A DNA stretch of 64,000 nt from Dromaius novaehollandiae (Eukaryota > Chordata > Aves > Casuariiformes > Dromaiidae): assembly GCF_036370855.1 (NCBI RefSeq), contig NC_088117.1, positions 7,998,001-8,062,000 of the forward strand. The letters are read 5' to 3'. This document shows positions 37,601 through 44,900 of the stretch, piece after piece; position 1 is the stretch's first letter; the number at the start of each line of letters is the position of its first letter. Below the pieces are notes generated by a model. It was not told where the DNA came from, ran no database searches, and saw only the letters and a list, made by a program, of their open reading frames with translations. Position numbers and translations under genes: made by a program.

Positions 37601-39490
37601 AGCACAAGTTCAGCTCTTGTGTATTGGCCAGACATCTCAGCCAGACAGTAACAGCTAATGCCGTCTGAGCAGCACAGCACATTACGGCTGGTCCATTTAT
37701 CTCCCAGTCGCTGCGGTTCCAGTAAAGCATCACTTTGTTAAATGCCTGGAGCTGAAGGAAGCATCCCCAGTGCTACAGAAAACTGAGCTTGTTCTAGCCA
37801 GGTCTTATTCCTCTCCTGGAAGATCTGTGCTAAGACTACTGCTAAAAAACCTAACCCTTGTTGCCAGTAGCAGACCTTAACTGTCATTTGTTTCTTGGTG
37901 CAGATAGGGCAATGCTCAACCGTGTCAGTAACAGAGCTCTATGGGGAGAGCCCAAATCTGATTATTTTCCCCAGCAACCGCATTTCAAGAGGTGGTTCTC
38001 AGCATCAGCGATCCATATTCTCCCAGTCTGCCCTACTTATGCAAACACCAGCACACACTCCTCAAGCACCAGTGCCCCTGTGCCACTCTGTTGCAAGTAA
38101 TTACTACTGTAATTAATCACGTGGATATTCATATGCAGGATGATATGGAGTAGGTGTAGCAGGCTGGAGCCACTATTTATAAATGCCTCCCTGCTCTAGA
38201 ATCGCTGTGTGCAGACGCTGTTCCCATGCCCATCTTCTTCCTACGCCTTGTAGGAGTCTCTGATAAATGGTTTTTAGCTTCAATAGGGCTTCTAAACATT
38301 TGATTTCTTTACAGTATTTCTTCATTTCTTTTGTTACCAAGGTCATTTGCATGAGAACAGCATCTTTAAGCTCTCCATCTGCTCCATATTTTGCACCTGT
38401 AGTTAATATTTCTCTTTTCATAACATATGACTCATTGGCACAAAAACAGGAGGTGATATCTGTTTACAGGAGACCAGCTTCTAAAAGAGCCTGAATTACT
38501 CCGTTGCACAGAAGGCTTGGAACAAGCCAGCACTGTTCTGCATGTTTATCAGCCTCCACATAATAGGCAGAACAAGAAGCCCAGCCCCGGAGTCACCAGC
38601 TGACTTTCAGCTCAGGCAGGATCCCAACAAACTCCAGCTTGCCTCTCCCCTCTCCTTCTGCCCATCCAAGAGCAGCTTTCCAGCTGTAATGCCCAAGGAG
38701 AGGACGCACTCAGCAGCCACATCTCACCACCTGCGGCACGCTTAGTTCTTCATGAGTAGCCAAATTTCTTCAGCCTACAGGGGCCTTCAGCCCCAGGGGA
38801 AGCTGTGTCCCCAGCAAGCTCCTGGTATGAAGTCCTGGTGCCAGTTTAGTCCAACCGGACCCCACCAGCTCAATCTCAAGAGCCCTTTCCCAGCACTGTA
38901 ACAGCACCGTGTTTTGCCATGCCCTGGAGCTGTTGCTCCCCAGCCTCGAGGTTGGTGCATGGACCATGGAGAAGCCCATATCTGCTGCAAACATCTACTG
39001 GCAAAAGGGAACGGCTCTGACAGGCCTGGCCGTTGGCACAGACAATCGGCTGAGCAGTCATCTGCAAGATAAGTGCTTGTCCAATGGTTATTACTCCTAA
39101 AAGCTCACCTCCACTCTTCCCCCTTCTCCTCCCCTTCAGAAAGTCTGTTTACGAGCAGCCTCCCCGGGGCTGCTTTCTCCCTTCACCTTCACGACGCCCT
39201 GGGCGCCCCCTCGCCGCGGGGGCAGCACGCTCCGGCTCGGCTCCCGCTCGGGGTTACCCAGCGCCGCTCAAGGCCATCAGCGCCCAGAGGTCGCTGCTCC
39301 CGGCCGCGTCCCGCTCGGCTGCGGGTGGGACAAGCCCGCAGCAGCCCCTCCCGGCCGCCGCCGCGGCCCCGCGCTCCCCTCGGGCCGGGCCCCGTTGCCA
39401 TGGCGGCGCGGGGCCGCCCCCGCTCACCTGCACGGCCCGCGAGAAGAAGACGCCCGCGTCCGACGCCAGCTTCTTCACGTTGAAGTCCAT
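13536..39490 (-). CDS. SH3GLB2: SH3GLB2, endophilin B2 (complete CDS, 11 exons)
   Basis: Endophilin B2 is a cytosolic membrane-binding protein that dimerises through an N-BAR domain and recruits partners through a C-terminal SH3 domain. It is linked to endosome, autophagy and mitochondrial membranes. In coding order the exons are 39490-39428, 31042-30901, 30535-30407, 29183-29050, 28593-28501, 24244-24182, 19594-19571, 16659-16570, 16052-15952, 14592-14331 and 13643-13536. These join to 402 residues, against about 395-404 in human isoforms, with no frame break. Residues 1-21 form amphipathic helix 0 (MDFNVKKLASDAGVFF), and about 22-270 the BAR domain. Residues 281-340 are a Pro/Ala/Val/Thr-rich linker, and about 343-402 the SH3 domain (RKARVLYDY, then DPDWLIGERG and VPVTYLEL). 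SH3GLB1 is excluded because the residues track B2 throughout, for example the opening MDFN and LAQYMTEA. The gene shares a CpG promoter with MIGA2. Confidence 0.97.
14300..14318 (-). promoter_or_regulatory. SH3GLB2: TTTA repeat just downstream of weak SH3GLB2 exon 10 donor
   Basis: On the transcribed strand the repeat reads as TTTA units beginning about 12 bases into the intron after the donor gttggt at 14330. U-rich elements at this position are known to bind TIA1-type proteins and to strengthen weak donors. The role here is an inference. Confidence 0.4.
14331..14592 (-). CDS. SH3GLB2: SH3GLB2 coding exon 10 (linker and start of SH3)
   Basis: Residues 281-367: a low-complexity linker rich in Pro, Ala, Val and Thr, then ASGTRKARVLYDYEAADSSE and LALLADE, the start of the SH3 fold with its ALYDY-type motif. 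The acceptor gtaag is ordinary. The donor gttggt is weak and is followed by a TTTA repeat. Confidence 0.95.
14593..15951 (-). other. SH3GLB2: SH3GLB2 intron 9
   Basis: No further exon was recognised. Human SH3GLB2 can insert a few residues (SSQGAI-like) at this junction, but I could not find a convincing 15-nt equivalent here. Confidence 0.6.
15952..16052 (-). CDS. SH3GLB2: SH3GLB2 coding exon 9
   Basis: Residues 247-279, VNHLRCLHEFVESQTNYYAQ then CYQYMLDLQKQLG, ending with two bases of Arg280. The acceptor is tccag and the donor gtgaga. Joined directly to the next exon it reads LGRFSGTF, the form without the extra SSQGAI-like insert known from human isoforms. Confidence 0.96.
16570..16659 (-). 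CDS. SH3GLB2: SH3GLB2 coding exon 8
   Basis: Residues 217-246, AEHELRLTQTEFDRQAEVTR then LLLEGINSTH, in the last long BAR helix. The acceptor is tgcag and the donor gtgagt. Confidence 0.97.
16660..19570 (-). other. SH3GLB2: SH3GLB2 intron 7
   Basis: Intronic. It includes a short stretch at about 18495-18545 that resembles the 3' end of a CR1 retroposon. No gene was recognised. Confidence 0.6.
18495..18545 (+). mobile_element. Possible CR1 3'-end remnant
   Basis: The stretch ggatggtgacctgggaggtc followed by ccttccagtc resembles the CR1 terminal sequence. It is too short and diverged to be sure. Confidence 0.3.
19571..19594 (-). CDS. SH3GLB2: SH3GLB2 coding exon 7, 24-nt microexon
   Basis: Eight codons, LWSDEVEK (residues 209-216), matching human LWNDEVDK. 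The acceptor is cacag and the donor gtaagt, which is optimal. It is flanked by introns of about 4.6 and 2.9 kb. The length is a multiple of three, so skipping would keep the frame. Confidence 0.94.
19595..24181 (-). other. SH3GLB2: SH3GLB2 intron 6
   Basis: About 4.6 kb and GC-moderate. Long open frames, for example at 20355-20987 on the plus strand, have no family resemblance and biased composition. It contains a 24-base T run at 23208-23231. Confidence 0.6.
23208..23231. repeat. Poly(T) run, 24 bases
   Basis: An uninterrupted T run on the plus strand within SH3GLB2 intron 6. It could be a mononucleotide microsatellite or the reverse of a retroposed poly(A) tail. No target-site duplication was found by eye. 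Confidence 0.85.
24182..24244 (-). CDS. SH3GLB2: SH3GLB2 coding exon 6
   Basis: Residues 188-208, AVPDFQETRPRNYVL then SASASA. The acceptor follows a run of C, and the donor is gtaaga. It is in phase 0 at both ends. Confidence 0.96.
24245..28500 (-). other. SH3GLB2: SH3GLB2 intron 5
   Basis: About 4.3 kb with no exon, RNA gene or clear mobile element recognised. Confidence 0.6.
28501..28593 (-). CDS. SH3GLB2: SH3GLB2 coding exon 5
   Basis: Residues 157-187, KERRILQNRRLDLDACKARL followed by KKAKAAEAKAA, a charged BAR helix. The acceptor is ttcag. The donor gtaatt departs from consensus at positions +5 and +6. Confidence 0.96.
29050..29183 (-). CDS. SH3GLB2: SH3GLB2 coding exon 4
   Basis: Residues 113-156, including RRLGAAERDFIHSASINFLT and PLRNFLEGDWRTIS, the core of the BAR domain. 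The acceptor is tgcag and the donor gtaagt. Confidence 0.97.
30407..30535 (-). CDS. SH3GLB2: SH3GLB2 coding exon 3
   Basis: Residues 69-112, with ARVEEFLYEKLDRKVPSRVT, then NGELLAQYMTEAANDFGPG and TPYG. The acceptor is tccag and the donor gtaagt. It is split in phase 1 at both ends. Confidence 0.97.
30901..31042 (-). CDS. SH3GLB2: SH3GLB2 coding exon 2
   Basis: Residues 22-68, beginning FTEEKLGQAEKTELDAHFEN and ending EVLLQPNP, the first part of BAR helix 1. It ends with one base of Ser69. The acceptor is tgcag and the donor gtaagc. Confidence 0.97.
32061..32100. repeat. 20-bp tandem duplication
   Basis: Two copies of a 20-base unit starting aagttg and containing acttaatgtgat, with two mismatches between them. 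Confidence 0.8.
38173..38421 (-). other. Unidentified coiled-coil-like ORF inside SH3GLB2 intron 1
   Basis: Starting at the ATG at 38421 an 82-residue frame runs to TAG. It opens MKREILTTGAKYGADGELKD and contains the charged heptad-like stretch TKEMKKYCKEIKCLEALLKL. It stays open upstream of the ATG to a TAA just before 38460, where an ag sits in a weak splice-acceptor setting. I do not recognise the family. It could be an exon of a nested gene, a decayed retrocopy, or chance. Confidence 0.3.
39428..39490 (-). CDS. SH3GLB2: SH3GLB2 coding exon 1 (start codon)
   Basis: ATG is at 39490-39488 and is followed by DFNVKKLASDAGVFFSRAVQ, the amphipathic helix 0 that inserts into membranes. The donor is gtgagc. 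The start is fixed by match to the family N terminus, and a TATA-like box lies about 70 bases upstream. Confidence 0.97.
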
Positions 39491-39560
39491 GGTGGGCGCC
39501 GCCAGCCGCCCCCGCCGCGCCGCGCCCCCGCTGTCGCCGCGGCCGCCGCGCAGCCCGCCC

Positions 39561-39566
39561 TTTATA
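39561..39566 (-). promoter_or_regulatory. SH3GLB2: TATA-like box for SH3GLB2
   Basis: TATAAA on the minus strand (tttata on plus), 71 bases upstream of the ATG at 39490. Transcription would start near 39530-39535, giving a short leader of about 40 bases. Confidence 0.5.
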
Positions 39567-39948
39567 GCGCCGATCGATGCCCTCCTCGCGCCGCGCCGCT
39601 GCCTCTTAAAAGGGACCCGGCGACTCCCCCCACGCCCCCGGGTGTCTCGCAGCGCTGCCCCAGCCGTGCGGGCAGCCTGGAGGGACAACGAAGGGAGGAA
39701 GCATTGCAGGAGACGGTGAGCTGGGAGCAGCGCTCGCGGGGGAGTCAGTGAACGACTCAGGCTGTGGGGCCTCCTGCGGAGGGTATGGCCCCTTTAAGCA
39801 GGGCCCATCGCCTCGAGCGGAGCTGTCAAGCGCCACCGAATGGGCGCTCGCACCGCCCCCCCTCCTTCCCGCCCTGCGGCCGCTCGGCGCTCGTTGCTCA
39901 ACCGCACTAGCCGCCGCAGCCCCCGGCCGGGCCCGGCGAAGCCATCTG

Positions 39949-39985
39949 ATTGGTCCTCGGGGAGGCAGCTCGCCGCGCGGATTGG
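39949..39985. promoter_or_regulatory. Pair of CCAAT boxes (ATTGG) in the divergent promoter
   Basis: ATTGG at 39949-39953 and 39981-39985, 32 bp apart, upstream of the MIGA2 leader exon. These are candidate NF-Y sites. Confidence 0.6.
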
Positions 39986-40059
39986 CTCGGAGCGCCGGCG
40001 GGAGGCGGCCCCGCCCCGCCGCGGCAGGCCCCGCCCCCGACTAGGGTAGGCTGCGGCGC

Positions 40060-40147
40060 GGGGGAAGGAGAAGCTGCCCTTCCGCGGCCATGGCGCGCGG
40101 CGGGGGGAGAGGGCGCCTCGCGGGGCGGCGCACGCCCCCCCGCCACG
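40060..40147 (+). other. MIGA2: Probable MIGA2 leader exon 1 with upstream ORF start
   Basis: The donor gtgagt begins at 40148; the 5' border is approximate. An ATG at 40090 in strong context (G at -3, G at +4) opens MARGGGRGRLAGRRTPPRHG. Joined to the exon at 41666 it would end after 27 residues at TGA 41689-41691, before the MIGA2 start. I infer an upstream ORF rather than the MIGA2 N terminus. Confidence 0.55.
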
Positions 40148-40204
40148 GTGAGTGGTGCCGCCCGCGCTCGCGGGGGACGGGCCGGGCGGGCCGCACCATC
40201 GCTG

Positions 40205-40600
40205 CGGCGGGGGGTGTGTGGGGGGGACCGGGGTCTACTGGGGATGGGGACCCCCCCAGGGGTGCAGAGGGGCGTGGGGGTGCCCCGGGGGGCGCGAGAG
40301 GTCCGGGGATTCCTGGGCTCCGGGGGGCACGGGGGATGCCCCCGGGGTGCAAGGAGCCCAGGGACCCCCCGGGGTGCATGGGTGCAATGGGTGTGGGGGA
40401 TGTCCCGGGGTGCAAGGAGCCCGGGGACCCCCTCTTGGGTGTAAGGGGTGGGGGGAGTGACCCAGGGGTGCAAGGGGTACAGGGGATACCCCAGGGGTGC
40501 AAGGAGCCTGGGGACCCCCCTGGGTGCAGGGGGTACAGGGGGATACCCCAGAGGTGCAAGGAGCCTGGGGACCCCCCCCGGGTGCCCCCAGGAGGGGCAG
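40205..40600 (+). repeat. G-rich minisatellite in MIGA2 intron 1
   Basis: Irregular units around gtgcaaggagcc followed by gggg and cccc runs. Unit anchors stand at 40347, 40410, 40468, 40497 and 40554, spaced by about 29 or 58 bp. The plus strand is rich in G runs. The ORFs of up to 264 codons across it, on both strands, are products of the repeat. Confidence 0.8.
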
Positions 40601-41665
40601 GGCTCTGCCGAGATGCCCTGGGACGGGGGGATGTCCCTGGTGCCGTGCATGTCCCCCCACCAGCTGGACACGGTAACCTCCGGGCTGGATTCTGCACCCC
40701 GGATTTCTCACACCTCGCTGCTCTCGTCTCCGCTCTGGCCAAAGCGCCGCATTTAACCTTGCGCCGAGAGCCGGTCATGTGAGTCCGGTCCCTGCAGGCT
40801 CCGGCCACCTTGCGATGCGTTTCCAGACGTGGCACCCGGACAGGGTTGTGCCCTCCTCGGGGGCCGTGAGATCTTGGGTCTGAGGTCGCTGCGAGCAGTG
40901 TGGTCAGGGGGAGTTATCACGCAGCTTTAAAACGCGGGATGGGTTTAGCTCGTCAGTGTGGGAAGACACCGAAGCACGGGCCATGGGCTGCACGCGGGTA
41001 GGTGCCGCGTCGCCCGGCTGCGGTGGACGTGGCTCGCCAGGACGGCTGGCTGGGCAAGGCAAGCAGGGCCAAAGCGTTTCTAACTTTGTTGCATTTCAAA
41101 GATACCCCCAGGTTTCAACATGTTCTTTCATAGCCCTGTCCTTGACTTGAAGCACGCCTGTCCTCCCCAGCTCCCAGCATGGCCAGCAAAGCTCTGCTTA
41201 AACCTTGGCTGCTTTGAAACCTCTGGGCAAACACCCTTTGGCTGGTGGCTTTTGAGCAGGTCTTCGATGTGGTCACAAAATTGAGGGGGAGCAGAGTTTT
41301 GCCAATGAAAGTGTGCACATGTTCTTTTGGAATAAAGAGTTTTTCACAAGGGAACTGCAAACAAAATCCCTGCAACTGTGTGCAGCCACTTTTGGTGCAT
41401 GTGGAAGTCCCTGGCATAGTCGCGGCTATCAAGTTCAAGGATGCTTGGTCTCCTGGGCTCCTGCTGTAGAGAGGTTTGGGAATCCGCCCCCAGGGTTAAA
41501 AGGAGAGGAGAGGCAGAAACTGCTGCTGTCTGTTGGAAAACATTTTAGCTTTCCTGTTTGGTCCTAGCTGTGTTGCTGCTCTGAGCCTGGTCTGCGTTCA
41601 GAAGTGCCGCACAGAGACGTGAGCGCATGTTCCCTTTGCTCACCTATTTTTCCCTCTTCGTGCAG
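40601..41665 (+). other. MIGA2: MIGA2 intron 1, unique part
   Basis: Between the minisatellite and the probable leader exon 2. The GC content falls away from the island. No other feature was recognised. Confidence 0.5.
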
Positions 41666-41719
41666 GAAGAGGATTGCTGGATGAAGACTGACCCTATGAC
41701 TCTGAGTCAGATGTCGAAG
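41666..41719 (+). other. MIGA2: Probable MIGA2 leader exon 2 (GC donor or continuous with the ATG exon)
   Basis: The acceptor tgcag at 41661-41665 follows a pyrimidine tract. The stretch either ends at AAG|gcaagt (41719/41720), a consensus GC-type donor, with a 91-nt intron to the acceptor at 41810, or runs straight into the ATG exon. It ends the upstream ORF at 41689-41691. Confidence 0.5.
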
Positions 41720-41812
41720 GCAAGTTGGGTTTCCTTGCAAGCAGCCGACGCAGCATCTACGAGTGCTCGTCCTCGTGGTGGCTCCTGGAGGTGCTGAGGT
41801 CCTCGTTCAGAC

Positions 41813-41908
41813 ATGGCATTTCAAAGGACAGAGGGAATGTCCATCATCCAGGCCTTGGCGATGACTGTGGCGGAGATACCTGTGTTTGTTTACACTACAT
41901 TTGGACAG
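41813..41908 (+). CDS. MIGA2: MIGA2 coding exon 1 (start codon)
   Basis: Residues 1-32, opening MAFQRTEGMSIIQALAMTVA and ending YTTFGQ, a hydrophobic N-terminal segment. The donor is gtacaa. An overlapping frame at 41725-42120 is unrelated. Confidence 0.96.
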
Positions 41909-44900
41909 GTACAAGAAGCAGAAAAGGCTTTTCTGACCAGTTCCTTGGATTTTCTCTTTGGGGGTTGCCTGTAGAGAAAGAAGAGTCAGCTTTAGTTGAG
42001 AGGTCCAGAGGCACAGGGGGGTGGTGCTGGCAGAATTTGGCACTTTTCATGCATCCCATCCCGGGAGAACTCTTGGGTTCAACCTTTCTTGTCTTCAAAG
42101 GCACTAAAACAAGATTTTAGTTTTAAAGATGACTAATATATTTCCCACTTGTAATAATGCAACACTTGGGGCAATAAAGCTCAGCTGTGTACCGGGGTTT
42201 CAGAGCTGGATCTGGATAACTTGGATCTCATCTGTCATGGGCTGTAGGCAAACTTTGCAGGGTGCATGTTGAGACCATGTTCTCCAGGCTCTGTCAAAAT
42301 GAGGCTACGCACTTTCTCTGCTATTAAGTAGTAGTTGTATAGTGGGGGCTGTGTTTTGTGGGTGGGAGAGAATGCCAAGGTGCATTTCAGGTCTGTTATG
42401 TTTAAGACCCTTTTTAAAAAAAGGGGTGGTGGAATTAGTTTTTCATTGTTGCTCTTTCATATCTTTTGTGTTTAAAGTCTGTCTTCTCTCAGCTGCGGCT
42501 CTCTCCAGGCCTGCGTAAGGTGCTCTTTGCTACAGCTCTCGGGACGGTTGCCTTGGCTCTTGCAGCTCATCAGCTGAAGCGTCGTCGGCGTCGGAAGAAA
42601 CAAATTGCTCCAGAGAAGTGCGGCGTTAAGCCTGGAGGGATAACAGTGCCCATCTTGCCAACCAGAAGGGTCCCTTCCGTGAAGAAAGGTTGGCCTTGCA
42701 AAAGGGGAAAAAAACCCAAAAGCTTTAAGTGAGGGTGCAAAGAGAATATTACTAAAGTAGCATTCAAGGAAAGAGGGTGTACAGGGAGTGATGGGACCAT
42801 GGAAAGTTGCAGGCAAGTGGGAGGAGAGGAAAGCAAAGCAGTTTCTGTCTAGTGTATCGATGCGAAATGAAATTAAGAACCTGAAACACAGTGCCATGGA
42901 CACAGGGTTAGTGGAAGAAAGAGAGAGACCCTTTACAAAGGTTCGTAGTTCCCATCCCCCTTCGCACAGAAAGACTATGGACCCGTTACGCCATGCTCTC
43001 CCCCAGCAGTAACAGCCGTGAGCATGCAGTGACCTGGATCTGTATTGATCTTGGCAACACGGGGGGGACGCCTGGCCTGCGGGTCCCATGTGCAGCTGCC
43101 TTGGTGGGGCTGGACGGCAGAGGAGAAGGTGGCGTGGGATGGGCTGGGGACGTGGGAGTGTTCATCCAGCTCTGGGCTGGGCTCCCTGACCTTGGGCAGC
43201 TTCTTCACCTGCTTGTTTTGGTTTTGGGGTAAGACTGACCCAGCTGCCCAGCAAAGCACTGTAGGAATTGAGCATTAATGTTATGAAATGTATGAAAATC
43301 TTTCAGCGTGTTTAATAATAACCAAGGAAGCACCATTGTCTCTGCTGGCAGCTGCTACGTCAGTGCTCTGCTGGGCCCGAGGGAAGCTGGAGGAGTTTGT
43401 CTCCTTGATGCTTTCCATTCGTGCTTGCCTTCTGTCATCCAAAGAGGTGAATATTCATCCCACAACCTTAGATTCCCACTGATACTGACTTTCTCAGTGT
43501 CTTAAAGCAAAAGAGAGAATACAGCAGATCCATGACTCATTTCTAGGTGTTGTCACACTTGACAGGGTGCTGTTCCCCTCCCTGTTCACAGCTGCAGCAA
43601 ATTCCTTTTGCTTTGTACCAGGTTTTCCTGCGACTGCGGTAGTTCCCTAAGCGGACTGCCCTCTCTCACAGGGACCACACGTGCGCTAGTGCTTGGTGGG
43701 ACAGCAAGTGTCAGGAGAGCCTGCCTTCATCCTCTGTGCATAGGCCAGCAAGCCTAAAAGCCTGTTTTCATGTGACCTTCCCAACTGCAGGATACTCCAG
43801 CAAGAGAGTCCAGAGTCCCAGCAGCAAGAGCAATGACACTCTCAGCGGGATTTCCTCCATTGAGCCCAGCAAACATTCCAGTTCCTCCCACAGCCTTGCC
43901 TCGGTAAGGAGCCTTCTTGGATGTGCTGGGAGAAGCAGGGCTAGGAGGTGTGTACGTACCTACCTGTAGCAAGATCACTGCATCCTTGGGCTTGCGCTGA
44001 CCAAACCTTTGAAAGCTGAACAGGTTATGGCATAATTAGAGGGCAAGTTCCAATAATAACTTCACAGTGACTGTCTCGAGTCAGGATTCAGGCACCTGAC
44101 CTGAAATCAGAGCAGCATTTTCCAGTGGCCAGGAGCCCCAGGGTATAGCCCACTTCTTCAGCTGTTTGCGAGAGGCTGCAGGGAGGGACTTGCAAGTGAG
44201 ACGCGGCCATGATCCCTCAGGACTCTCCCTGCCCCCTCGAGGAGTGAGGCTGGGTTGTAGCTGGGTCTCAGAGCACTGGGGTAGCTCGTCTGCTTCCATC
44301 CGTGGCGGAGGTTTTGGATGGGCCAACAGCCCCTAAGCTAGCACAGCCCTCCTGCCTCTATATGGGCTGCTCACAGGTTGACCAGCATGGAGCTAGAGCA
44401 GGAGATGACAGTGGATATTTCACAGGGTGTTTTGGGCTGTCCTGAGCTACCAGAAGCAGAGAGCAAACTTTATAGAACTTTGTAGGTCTTATTATGGATT
44501 GGAAGCTGAGAAATGTGGGCACTGTAACCTGTGTGGATGCTCAAGTCCAGCAGGGAAGCTCTAAAGTGGCTTAGAATTGTATAAAACTGTTTTTTAAAAA
44601 CCACGTTAACTACCAAAACGAGCTCGGGAAATGGAGCAGCGCAGGAACATGGCCTAGCAGTTTTTCTACCTCCTCCAAAGCCAAGAACAACCTATAAATA
44701 CAGGTATTTCAGGCTCGACTAAGCAGGGGAAGCCATCACTGCTCACATCCACCTCTTTGGGACCAAAGGCAGAAGCACTGGGGAGTCTTTGTGGCTTCAG
44801 TCCCCTTTGGAGCAGCAGGCAGCACAAGCAGTCCTCCGCTCTGCAGCTTTGTACACAGCGACATACCTTCTCGGTGTCACCTGCGGGAACACCCGTGAGC

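Larger units (their letters stand above)
31043..39427 (-). other. SH3GLB2: SH3GLB2 intron 1 (8.4 kb)
   Basis: The longest intron in the window. It contains a 20-bp tandem duplication (32061-32100), a CpG-richer patch at about 32600-32800, and a coiled-coil-like ORF on the minus strand at 38173-38421. Nothing else was recognised. Confidence 0.6.
39180..40300. promoter_or_regulatory. CpG-island bidirectional promoter of SH3GLB2 and MIGA2
   Basis: Very GC- and CpG-rich DNA between the SH3GLB2 start (39490, minus strand) and the first MIGA2 leader exon (about 40060-40147, plus strand). It contains Sp1-type GC boxes near 40001-40037, two CCAAT boxes 32 bp apart (39949-39953 and 39981-39985) and a minus-strand TATA-like box. 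About 600 bp separates the divergent transcripts, so shared control is likely. Confidence 0.8.

Noticed and set aside
39084-39719. A 211-codon plus-strand frame antisense to SH3GLB2 exon 1
   Set aside because: It lies in the CpG island, where stop codons are rare. Composition is Pro/Arg/Ala-rich and the real SH3GLB2 exon lies on the other strand.
40041-40835. A 264-codon minus-strand frame and a 230-codon plus-strand frame across the MIGA2 first intron
   Set aside because: Both are created by the G/C-rich minisatellite, whose repeats lack stop codons in several frames. The translations are simple Gly/Pro/Arg-rich repeats without family similarity.
41686-41720. Selenocysteine or programmed readthrough at TGA 41689-41691
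   Set aside because: The TGA is in an upstream leader frame, no SECIS-like element is evident, and the main MIGA2 ATG lies downstream and is complete.
41725-42120. A 131-codon frame overlapping MIGA2 coding exon 1
   Set aside because: It reads the exon in the wrong frame and runs through the donor at 41909. The MAFQRTEG frame matches the family.
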